Source of the DNA: Cloeon dipterum
Lineage: Eukaryota; Arthropoda; Insecta; Ephemeroptera; Baetidae
NCBI RefSeq assembly: GCF_949628265.1
Contig: NC_088788.1
Location: 22,988,335 to 23,052,334 of the forward strand
Length of the DNA: 64,000 nt
Direction: 5' to 3'
The position numbers and the translations under genes are program-made. The notes under the pieces were generated by a model, which was given only the letters and a program-made list of their open reading frames with translations, ran no database searches and was not told the DNA's origin. Below, piece after piece: positions 26,462 to 39,310 of the stretch (positions are counted from its first letter, which is position 1; each line of letters starts with the position of its first letter).

Positions 26462-26653
26462 ACTCCGAGTAAGATCATTAAATTTCTCGGTTTTTGGTTT
26501 GTCCTTCAGGTGAAACCCGTGAAACCCATTTAATGAAGACCAGAACATGTCCTTTTTACCTGCTGTGATTTCAACCTCTTGTAGGTTTCCAAACTCATTG
26601 TTGAGTCCACGGATTTTTTTCTGAATCTCGAGAACAGTTGTGTCAAACTCCAT
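26462..26653 (-). CDS. Candidate first coding exon of the Gemin4-like gene
   Basis: An ATG at 26653 opens 64 residues (MEFDTTVLEIQKKIRGLNNE onward, ending NDLTRS) up to a good donor (AGT|GTATGT). The exon lies upstream of the Gemin4-like gene on the same strand and is the natural first exon. The donor is phase 0, but the next known exon starts with two bases that need one carried over. A direct join therefore breaks the frame. Either a small exon in 25773-26461 is missing from my reading, another donor is used, or this is a separate short gene. The same frame is open back to another ATG at 26752, giving a longer, Arg-rich N-terminus. I do not recognise the peptide. Confidence 0.45.
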
Positions 26654-26974
26654 TGTAATAGTCGAAGTAAATGAAAAGAGCGCGGAAAAACGATTAGCAC
26701 GTGCACATCTTTGGTGTTTACGACGCCATAATGTTTTACCGGCAAACACCAAACAGGGCCGCGCCTCCTTTTGCGGAGGAGACTAGCTCGTGCCAACAGA
26801 TGGCTCTGATGATCTTATTTTACAACAAAAACAACTAAATCAGCTGCCTTGACACTTTCGCCGATTTTGCCGGATCACACATTTTCTCCATTTTTCCAGT
26901 TTTAAAAAAGTTTTGGAGCTTGATTTAGCTTGCAGGCCATTTTACAGAAATGTGACTAAAAGTTTGAACAAAGG
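26654..26974. promoter_or_regulatory. Probable bidirectional promoter, Gemin4-like and CCDC102A
   Basis: The minus-strand start codon at 26653 and a probable plus-strand 5'UTR exon ending at 26974 (donor GTAGGT at 26975) leave at most a few hundred bases for both promoters. The CCDC102A coding exon begins at 27626 after a clear TTGCAG acceptor with only seven bases before its ATG, so an upstream non-coding exon is required. No TATA box is evident, which fits housekeeping-type divergent promoters. Transcription starts are inferred, not seen. Confidence 0.4.
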
Positions 26975-27632
26975 GTAGGTTTGAATAATGGTTGTGACTC
27001 AATTAATAGCACCCATCCCCGTGTAAAATTTCGTTCAGGATAGACAAAAAACTTTTGTTAAGTGACCACTAATTGTGTCACAATAAGTACGAGGACGCTT
27101 AATGAGTCATTATTATATCAGTCTATTTAGTTATGCATTCACTGCCGATTATCTGTTTGCAAGTTTATGCAACTTTATACCCAATTAATGCATGTACCAT
27201 CTTGTTTTCATTTTTTTGCTCGCCAATCATCAATATCATACACAGTTCCTGTCGATTTTTGGTAGAACATAGATTGGAAACTATTGTGTCAGCTTAAGGT
27301 CTCAGATTTTATAAAACAATTTGTTAAACCATACGAATAAATTCATTTTAGATGAACGTTATGAAATTAAAGTAACAAATACATTATGTCGCACAATCCT
27401 GACTTCTCTTTTCATTGCATTTCCTGGGGAAAACGAGATAACATTTATTTAAGTGACCCGATTATGTATTGCAATATTAAATTTATTAAATATATCTTGG
27501 TAAAATAGATTCGAATAAATTATTCTTAAATAGATTCAGAGATCATTATCATAATCTCGCAACTAATAAAAAATACCTCGTTAAATTTAATGCATTTTAA
27601 TTTTTAAATTGGATTGGACTTGCAGAAAAACC

Positions 27633-30150
<2,518 letters not shown>

Positions 30151-30415
30151 CTCGTCCTAGTAGCAATAGATTACATTTTAAGGTAACGTGTCATTCATTT
30201 ATTTCTTAACTGTAATGTCAAAAAATTATTCAAATGCCCATTGGTATGTCCAGGGGTTCATTTTACTATCGCTCTTATTTGAAATGAGATTGTGAAAACA
30301 TGCAAATGCATTTATTTATTTTAATTAATTGTGCATTTAAATGTGTTTCATCACATTCCTTGTAATATTTACTATCTTTTCATTCCTTGAGCTTTATTGA
30401 TGACTAAACCACTTA

Positions 30416-30421
30416 AATAAA
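30416..30421 (+). terminator. Poly(A) signal of CCDC102A
   Basis: AATAAA lies 266 bases after the distal stop codon, in AT-rich sequence, immediately before the convergent gene's own poly(A) signal. Confidence 0.6.
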
Positions 30422-30457
30422 ACCAGTCAGTATTATATTAAGAAATATCTTGAAATG

Positions 30458-30463
30458 TTTATT
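30458..30463 (-). terminator. Poly(A) signal of the BRICHOS/silk-like gene
   Basis: TTTATT on the plus strand (AATAAA on the minus strand) lies 93 bases past the TAG stop at 30556-30558. Confidence 0.6.
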
Positions 30464-30555
30464 TCTGATGAATATGCTACTTAACCATTTCTTGTGTGAA
30501 ACAATCCAGCTGCCAAATTTTCCTAAAACACAAAGCGCTGACCTATAGATATTGG

Positions 30556-33500
30556 CTATTCACAATTTCCATTTTTAGTAACTTTTGGTTTGCAAACTTT
30601 AGCTCTCCCATTTGAGCCATCGATCAATTGACAAGAATATGTTGTGTACCCACATTTTGAGGCTTTTGTAAAATATGTATGCTCAAACTCTTTAGGGGGT
30701 GAATATGGTGCTTGACTTGACACTTTTTGGGTTACAGATACAAAACTAGCAGGTGGTGCTTGAAATGCCCTGCCATAGTTTTGATGATTGCTATTAGGTG
30801 GATGTGTGTCCTGTTCTTCATCACTATCATCCTCCGGTCCATACTCGTCATAATCTACGTCAGCTGACTTCCTATTTTCTGGTCCCTTGTACTCATATTT
30901 TCCTGGCCCCGGAGTCAGAATAACCGTCTGCGTCTGTGCTTGTCCACCTTGGTTGTTAGATGCTTGCGCGTAGTCTCCATTTACGCCCACTACTCTTCCT
31001 CGGAAGCCTGGTGGAATCTGATATCCTGATTTTCCTGGCACAGACTGATCTGATTTGTAGACATCTCCAGAAGATAAACCTATCCCATCTGCATCTTGCA
31101 TGACGCGCACTCCCATGTTGCTTATGTCTCCCAGTATCACGCTTTGGCTCTGTGCAGGATTTCCATAATTTCCTTTTCTTTGACTATTTGGAGCTCTTGC
31201 TATCGTGTTTGTTGGTTTACCCACAGTAACCACTTGTCTTTGATATGGCTGCTGGTTGAAACTGCTTTGGTATTGTTCTTGTTTGAAGTTATTCATTGAA
31301 AAAGCAGATTGAGGTCTTATGTGGCTATTTTTATCTTCTTGTCGTTGTCGGAGATAGCCAGACTCAAGTGCATCTGGAGGCAAATCCACTTGAGTGACAT
31401 ATGGGTAGAGTTGTGGATTTCCATGTTGGCTCTGAGCTGTGACAAGGTCCTCGTTAGTATTTAAGTGTGTTGATGGCTGGTCGCCTCTATCAAGGGTTTG
31501 GGCGGTTTGGGGTACACCTGTAGAAGCAATATCTTCATCGTCGTCGTCATCTTCAACGCTAGATCCGTAATCTTCATCATATTTTTGAGTTGTGGATACC
31601 GTTTCTTCAGTTTGTACAGGAGACTGTTCTGCAGGTTTGGCAACGTATGTTGTATTCGATTTTACATCGGTAGAATTGAAGACTAACTCTTTAAACGGAG
31701 CTAAGCCATCTTTTTCACGATCAATCTTTGACCCTGACGAAGCTTGTGCCGCACCAGTATACGAGATACCATATTTGAACGACCCAAATATTTCACTTTG
31801 AGATATTCCTGTCCGAGGACCTGTCTGAGCTGAAGCTGAACCGCTTCCTAGGAATGGAATTCGCTGGCTATCGCTTTCACGTCCGTTTTGATAAGGCTTA
31901 AATTTCACTTGCGCTTGGCTTGAGGTTTTTCCAACACCTGTTGCCTGAGCAACAGAATTGCCCCCTGTTTCACTTGCATGAATTTCACTTTGAGTACTGT
32001 AGCCACTGCCTGTAGTTTGTGAGTTTGCAGATGTAAGGCCTGTCTCTGGTGAAAGACTTACTTGAGACTGCGACTGTCCTTTGCCACCGAATGCTTGAGC
32101 AGAACTAGAAGCTCCATCGTCACCACCGACAACTTGACTTTGAGCTCCTCTTTTGGTGTCTATCGTTTGTGCTTGAGCAGAAAAAGATCCACTTCCTTTG
32201 TAGCTTCCAGATACGCTGGTTTGTGTTTTCCCTCCACCATAACTGCCTTGTGAAGATGACGAAGCAATAGTTTCGTTATTCTGCTGCGAAATACTTGTCT
32301 TAACTTGGGAATGCCCATCATTTTCTCCAAGATCCTCAGGTGAATATTGCTGAGCCCCATTTCCATTATTAGATGTAAATGAAACTGGCCCATACGATTG
32401 ACCACCCGGTCCAAACGTTCCTCCTGAACCTGGCGTAATCGGCCTACCATCAGGGCCATAAATTGGCTTACCACCGACTCCGAAACCATGCGTGCTCAGA
32501 CTAGAGATTTGTCCGCCAACTAGTGAAGAAACTGGTCTGCCATCAGGTCCGTACAATTGTCCACCAGGTCCATATGTTTCTCCAGGCCTCAGTCCTCCTG
32601 TACCTGTTGTAATTGGTCTGCCATCAGGGCCGTAACTTTGTCCACCAGGGCTGTATGTTCCTCCAGGTTGCAATCCTCCAATACCTATTGAAGTTGGTCT
32701 GCCATCAGGGCCGTAACTTTTTCCACCAGGGCCGTGTGTTTCTCCAGGTCGCAATCCTGTTTGAATAGGTCTACCATCAGGCCCGTAACTTTGTCCACCA
32801 GGGCCGTATGTTTCTCCAGGTCGCAATCCTCCGGTTTCCGATGGTATTGGTCTGCCATCAGGACCATATATTTGTCCACCAGGCCCATATGTTTCTCCAG
32901 GTCGCAGTCCTGTCGGAATAGGTCTACCATCAGGACCATAACTTTGTCCACCAGGGCTGTATGTTCCTCCAGGTTGCAATCCTCCAGTTCCTGTTGGAGT
33001 TGGTCTGCCACCAGGGCCGTAACTTGGTCCACCAGGGCCGTGTGTTTCTCCAGGTCGCAATCCTGTTTGAATAGGTCTACCATCAGGCCTGTAACTTTGT
33101 CCACCAGGCCCATATGTTTCTCCAGGTCGCAGTCCTGTTGGAATAGGTCTACCATCAGGACCATAACTTTGTCCACCAGGGCTGTATGTTCCTCCAGGTT
33201 GCAATCCTCCAGGTTCTGTTGGAGTTGGTCTACCATCAGGACCGTAACTTTGTCCACCAGGGCCGTGTGTTTCTCCAGGTCGCAATCCTCCGGTTCCCGA
33301 TGATATTGGTCTGCCATCAGGACCATATATTTGTCCGCTAGGCCCATATGTTTCTCCAGGTCGCAGTCCTGTTGTAATTGGTCTACCATCAGGACCGTAA
33401 CTTTGTCCACCAGGGCTGTGTGTTTCTCCAGGTCGCAATCCTCCAGTTCCTGTTGTAATTGGTCTGCCACCAGGGCCGTAAATTTGTCCACCAGGCCCAT

Positions 33501-36500
33501 ATGTTTCTCCAGGTCGCAGTCCTGTTTGAATAAGTCTACCATCAGGCCCGTAACTTTGTCCACCAGTGCCGTATGTTTCTCCAGGTCGCAATCCTCCGAT
33601 TCCCGATGATATTGGTCTGCCATCAGGACCATATATTTGTCCGCCAGGCCCATATGTTTCTCCAGGTCGCAGTCCTGTTGTAATTGGTCTACCATCAGGA
33701 CCGTAACTTTGTCCACCAGGGCTGTGTGTTTCTCCAGTTCGCAATCCTCCAGTTCCTGTTGTAATTGGTCTGCCATCAGGGCCGTAATTTTGTCCACCAG
33801 GCCCATATGTTTCTCCAGGTCGCAGTCCTGTTTTAATAGGTCTACCATCAGGGCCGTAACTTTGTCCACCAGGGCCGTAAATTTGTCCGCCAGGCCCATA
33901 TGTTTCTCCAGGTCGCAGTACCGTTGGAATTGGTCTACCATCATGGCCGTAACTTTGTCCACCAGGGCTGTAAATTTGTCCGCCAGGTTGCAGTAGTCCA
34001 CCAGTTCCTGTTGAAGTCGGTCTTCCATCAGGGCCATAACTTTGTCCGCCAGGGCCGAATTTTTCTCCAGGTCGTAATCCTCCAGTACCTGTTGAAATCG
34101 GTCTGCCATTAGGGCCGTAACTTTGTCCACCAGGGCCGTAAATATGTCCACCAGGTTGCAGTCCACCAGTTCCTGTTGAAATCGGTCTGCCATCAGGGCC
34201 GTAACTTTGTCCACCAGGGCCGTAAATATGTCCGCCAGGTTGCAGTCCACCAGTTCCTGTTGAAATCGGTCTGCCATCAGGGCCGTAACTTTGTCCATCA
34301 TAGCTGTAAATTTGTCCGCCAGGTTGCAGTCCACCAGTTCCTGTTGAAGTCGGTCTTCTATCAGGGCCATAACTTTGTCCGCCAGGGCCGAATTTTTCTC
34401 CAGGTCGTAATCCTCCAGTACCTGTTGAAATCGGTCTGCCATCAGGGCCGTAACTTTGTCCACCAGGGCCGTAAATATGTCCACCAGGTTGCAGTCCACC
34501 AGTTCCTGTTGAAATCGGTCTGCCATCAGGGCCGTAACTTTGTCCATCATGGCCGTAACTTTGTCCGCCAGGTTGCAGTCCACCAGTACCTGTTGAAATC
34601 GGTCTGCCATCAGGGCCATAACTTTGTCCGCCAGGGCCGAATGTTTCTCCAGGTCGTAATCCTCCAGTACCTGTTGAAATCGGTCTGCCATCAGGGCCGT
34701 AATTTTGTCCACCAGGGCCGTAACTTTGTCCACCAGGGCCGAAAATTTGTCCGCCAGGTTGCAGTCCACCAGTACCTGTTGAAATCGGTCTGCCATCAGG
34801 GCCGTAACTTTGTCCACCAGGGCCGTAAATATGTCCGCCAGGCCTATATGTTTCTCCAGGTCTTACTCCATTCACTACTGGTTGTATAGGCCTGCCAGCA
34901 GGGATATACACCTGCCTACCAGGTTGAATGTTGGTAGAACCTGGAAAAATTGGCTTACTTGGTGGTGGTGTTGCTCCTGGTGCGCAATGCCAATAGCAAA
35001 TTGGTTTGTAATTCGAATCTAGTTTATGTTGATCATATGGTCTTGAAGGTCCTAATTCCGTTCCTGTAGGTTCTCTCTGCTCTCCTAGCCCAACTAGATT
35101 TCCACCGGGCCGATATGTTTCTCCAGGTCTTATTTCTCCCACATCAGTAATTTGAGGTTGTCCCTGCTTAATGTCTGGACTAGAAGGCCTCCCGTCAGTT
35201 CCATGGATTTGGCCACCTGGTCCTGATGATAATCCAGGACTATATGTCCCGCTTCCCTGACCGATAGGTCCTCTATCTGGTTGATATGTTTTGCCTCCTG
35301 TCCCGTAAATTTGTCCACCTTGACCGTTTATATCTCCTGGTTTAAGTCCACTTCCAAGATTATCTGTAGCTTCCCCTCGCTGACCATTAGGTCTTCTGTC
35401 AGACACGTCAATTTGGCCAGGTCTATATAATCCACCTGGTCCAAATGGTTCTTGTATTGTAGGGCTTACAGGTATTCCATCAGTGCCATAACTTCCTTGT
35501 CCATAAGATTCTCCTGGTCTAAATTTACTATCATCAGTGGGTCCAGTTGTTTCTCCTTGACCAAAATGTCTTCCTCCGGGTCCATAGATTTGTCTACCTG
35601 GTTCATTGTTACCTCCTGTTCTCAGTCCACTTTCATGATTTTGTTGTGTCACTCCCGCCTGGCCAACCTGTCTGTTGTTGGATCCGATTGCTGGTCTCAC
35701 TCCACCTCCTATTGGTGTCTGCTGAATGACAGGTCTTCCGTCAGTTCCATAGTTTTGGCCGTCTGGTCCGTGTATTAATCCTGGTCTTATTCCACCATCA
35801 ATAGGTCGGCTCATGTCCCATGGTTGAGCAGGTCTTCCATCAGATCCAAATTTTTGACCATCAGGTCTGTATAGTTCACCTGGTTTTAATCCAGTCCCTG
35901 ATGGTTTGTCGTGATCATAACCTTGACCTGAAGGTCTTCTGTTAGGTATTCCTCTACCAGGAGTGTGCATTTCATTGGGTCGAAATCCAACCCCTGAAGA
36001 AAATTTGTCATTACTGCTTCCATCATAATTAAAATAATTAGGTTGATTACCAGCGTCTTGTCCAGATTGGTCGTAAATTTGTCCCCAAGAATATCCATTG
36101 CGATTTGATTGCCTGTCTCCACAACCATCACAATCTTCTTCGTAAATACTTTGACTTTGAGCTTGGCTCATTCCTCTAGTGGTTGCTAAAATATATAAAA
36201 AATAATTGAATAAAGAGAATAAGAAACTATCAGGGTGATTGAATATAACAATTAGATTTAACAAAGACTTTCTCTAATAAAAAAATCATTTTTTTAATTC
36301 AAGAAAATATTTTATAAGTCGTAAAGTATTAAAACCAGAAAATGAAAGTAATACACACGGAGGTAGTTTAATTATATTAAAATTTATAGAATTGCTTAAC
36401 GTGGGTTTTGATTTCACTCACTTAGCTACTGTACAGTGCGAGCACGTGGTAATTAATTTTCTCTATCGAAATTTCACCAGTAGCTCTCTATCCTGAGTAA

Positions 36501-37436
36501 ATCCACGCCAAGCTGAGCCGTAAATTTTTGAAAAGTATTTTATACTCACATAATTTAATTTGGGAAGTGTTTTTCTGTGCCAGACTCTCTGCAGTATTTA
36601 ATTGGTCACCTCCTAATGCTATTGTTTGTACTTGAGTTTGTCCTTGATATCGTCTTTTGCCTTTGGCGTTTCTTTTTTGACGTCCTAAATTTTAAAATTA
36701 ATCGAGGTGAAAAATAGTATGAATGCGATTACTTTTCTGCATTTGTTCTTTTAAATATCGTGGTAAACTTGGTTCAGGAGGGGGGCTCTCTGCAGAGTCA
36801 GGAAAATCGTTTGTCATAGACTGAGGTGGGCCGGGAAGTAAAATCATTGTTGTGAATCCTCTACAATAACTCGCCACCCGTGCGCCTGCCAAATGTAGAA
36901 CCTATTTGACAGTTAAGGATTTGTTTATTTAAATTTAATCGATTATTTGGTTTTTCAAACCTGCGATTTGCTTAAAGACCCAGGAACAGTGTAAAATGTT
37001 TTAGGGATTTTTCTTGTTTCTCTCTTTTCGTAAAGTACATTCTTGTAAAGCTCCAAGTAATGCTTGTTGTTACTCGAGGCTATACTTTGCAGGTAGCATG
37101 TCTTCTCCTTTGCATCGCGGTAGGCCGTAATTTTCTAACAGATAAAAATATTAAATTATTGCATTCAGTTCACATCATGCAGTTGCTTTTGCATCTTACG
37201 TATTTAAAATCACTCAATGAATGAATTTGAGTGACGTGATGGTTTTTTTGCGTGGAAGCCGTTGGCTGGGAAGGCAAATCGACACGAGGACGATCCGGCC
37301 ATTCCAGTGCCTGTAAAGATCCAAATGCTGATTGATATTTTAGCCTACAAATGTCTGTACTTACCCTGGCTGGAGCAGTAACGAAGACGAAAGTAAGCAG
37401 CAGTGCCAAACTGGGCGGCATGGTCTCCAGCCACAT
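30556..37436 (-). CDS. Secreted BRICHOS-domain protein with silk-like GPGGQ repeats
   Basis: Six exons join in frame: 37436-37365, 37310-37200, 37134-36961, 36901-36733, 36684-36550 and 36185-30556. They give 2096 residues. Residues 1-24 are a signal peptide (LALLLTFVFVTA core). Residues 55-142 look like a BRICHOS domain of ITM2 type: DFKYKITAYRDAKEKTCYL, with Asp68, Cys74 and Cys132 in the expected places, then ARVASYCRG. Residues 175-187 carry dibasic clusters, including a furin-type RQKR at 177-180. A long repetitive region follows (see the array entry), then a Ser/Gln/Ala-rich segment, an acidic stretch, and a C-terminal 33-residue motif with four cysteines (CGYTTYSC, VCKPK, GNC). The protein is presumably an extracellular matrix, cuticle, egg-coat or silk component; BRICHOS domains elsewhere keep an aggregation-prone partner region soluble during secretion. 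I recognise the domain, not a named orthologue. Confidence 0.82.
32510..34875 (-). repeat. Tandem coding array: 29 Gly/Pro-rich units
   Basis: The largest exon of the BRICHOS gene contains 29 units built on YGPGGQSYGPDGRPI followed by either TGLRPGET (short form, about 24 residues) or STGTGGLQPGG / STGTGGLRPGET (long form, about 27). The first ten units in protein order are mostly the long LQPGG form; units 20-28 show a higher-order pattern of three or four units marked by YSPGG, YGPGG and HGPGG starts. Degenerate units flank the array on both sides. Every unit is a multiple of three bases, so length changes preserve the frame. GPGGQ and GPGGX motifs are typical of elastic silks and resilin-like proteins, where they form beta-turn spirals. 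The near identity of neighbouring units points to unequal crossing-over. Confidence 0.95.
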
Positions 37437-39310
37437 AATGATCTCTGCGGTGCCCGTCGACCCAAGCGACCCCCTTCTCTTACGCTTTGGGTCGCGCACC
37501 ACAACATAATAACAGAGGACCATTCATTCGCGGATGCCAGAAATTAATTTTCACCGAAAAAAATATTGCATCTTATCACAAACGAGCATCACGGTCTGTG
37601 ATGATGAGTGCTTTGCCAACATTTTCAGACAGATTTTTAGCCAAAATAAAATGGATAACACATTTTTAAGTATCGCAAATACGTTTAAATTTTTTGCATT
37701 ATATGCGAATTTATGAGTTGAAATACTGAACGGCTAACAAGAGAATTGGATTCAGGAAGTGAGCAAATTATTCTGATTATTCAATTAGTGATTGTGTCGC
37801 TGGTCGAGGGAGGGGAGCTCTTGTTCGTTATTTCATCAAACGCACTGCTGACAATTGATTGAGGATTTGCTCGCTGTCCATGACTATTCCTCCTTTGCAA
37901 CCTCCGATAAAGTTAAAACATCAAAGCAAAGTCTTGGCCGAGTGAAGGAGGTCAGATGTTAATCAATGCACACAAAAAAAATATTTATATGTCTGATACT
38001 CGCAGTCATCATGTGTCATCTAATTGTTCATTTCTAGGCAAAAATCATGAAATAAAAAAATATATTTTCAATAAGAAGTTTATTGATTCACAACACAAGT
38101 GACAAATTTAAAGATAGCATAATATCAATTTGAGAAGAAAATGTTAAATTTAATATACAAAGTACAAATCAGTCTGGAGAGTAAAAATATAATAATCAAA
38201 ACGCTGTGCGTCGGTATTGAACGACTAACTAAATCGACGTATTTACAGATTGACTAGTCAATTACACTATTCATCCATTGCTTTCCTTAAAATTACACAA
38301 AAACCAGAAACCGTTTGCCTACTCGTAGACTAGCATGCAGAACAAGAATTGGACTATTCTATATCAAAGACTAGAGCTGTTCACTCTGTTTAAAATAGTT
38401 TGTCTATTGTTCAAAACATATATTTTTTACAATTCGGAGGGTTCAAATAAGGGGAGAATGAAGGAATCATAATTAATTTCTGAATCCTTTCAAATGAGTT
38501 ATTTACACGATTTCCTAGCTACAATGTTTAAGTACCAGTTTACCGCAATAGATCTCAGTTAAATAACATGAGAATTTTTTTTTATCTAAAATTGATGTAT
38601 AAAATCCACTTTAAAATATTTCACCATTTTCAGACTAAGAACACAAATTTAATTAAATATCCTTTTAGCAATTTAATTGCAATGCTTTCACGACTGACAT
38701 TATAAGGCACATTTGGTCATAAGCCAATACCTAATACGAATTTTAAATTTTTAACAATAATGTTACATCTTAGGAAGAAGCCACAAATTCTAGTCGCATT
38801 TAATTTTAGGTTAGTCACTTTTGGCATTATAACTGGAAGCTATAAAAATATAAACCCGTATATTGGTCATCATTTGGTAGTATTAAAACTGATTAAATTA
38901 ATGAATTAATTCTGATTTTAAATACTGTTATATTAAGTGCCTAACAAGCATAGGCAGAATTTGTTTAGACTTCATTATGATGTTTTGCTCACAGCATCAC
39001 ACTGATTTTTCTCCGATAACATTTCTCATATTAGAATCTACTTAAAATTATAAATACGATAAATACATAATATCTGCTGGCATAGCTGAATATTCAGATT
39101 GGTCAATTGTTTTAAAAATTTTAACACAAAAATAGGAGCAATTTTTGAGAATTTCATTTCAATAAGTCAAGTTTCTAAATTACCCCTTTGATTTATTTGA
39201 TTCAATAACCGCAATCACGCTGTAAATTAGTGCAGTCATCCCACTGCGAGAACCTTATTAGGGAAGATAGATCAAGAGCATACAAGAATAATAATTAATC
39301 TGAATTGTGC
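37437..39310. other. Intergenic, includes probable 3'UTR of the scratch gene
   Basis: No exon is supported. The part nearest 37437 should hold the promoter and 5'UTR of the BRICHOS gene. The AT-rich stretch 38070-39310 follows the scratch stop codon on the minus strand and is probably its long 3'UTR; minus-strand AATAAA candidates are at 39192-39197 and 38080-38085. The longest plus-strand frames here are about 60 codons and look random. Confidence 0.45.

Noticed and set aside
32685..34817. 710-codon minus-strand frame (MDKVTALMADRFQQ type repeats)
   Set aside because: It is a shifted frame of the BRICHOS gene's repeat array, open only because the repeat unit is a multiple of three. It has no splice or start context and no recognisable domain.
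32734..34889. Long plus-strand frames rich in Ser, Arg, Cys or Val, His, Gln
   Set aside because: They are antisense shadows of the same repeat array.
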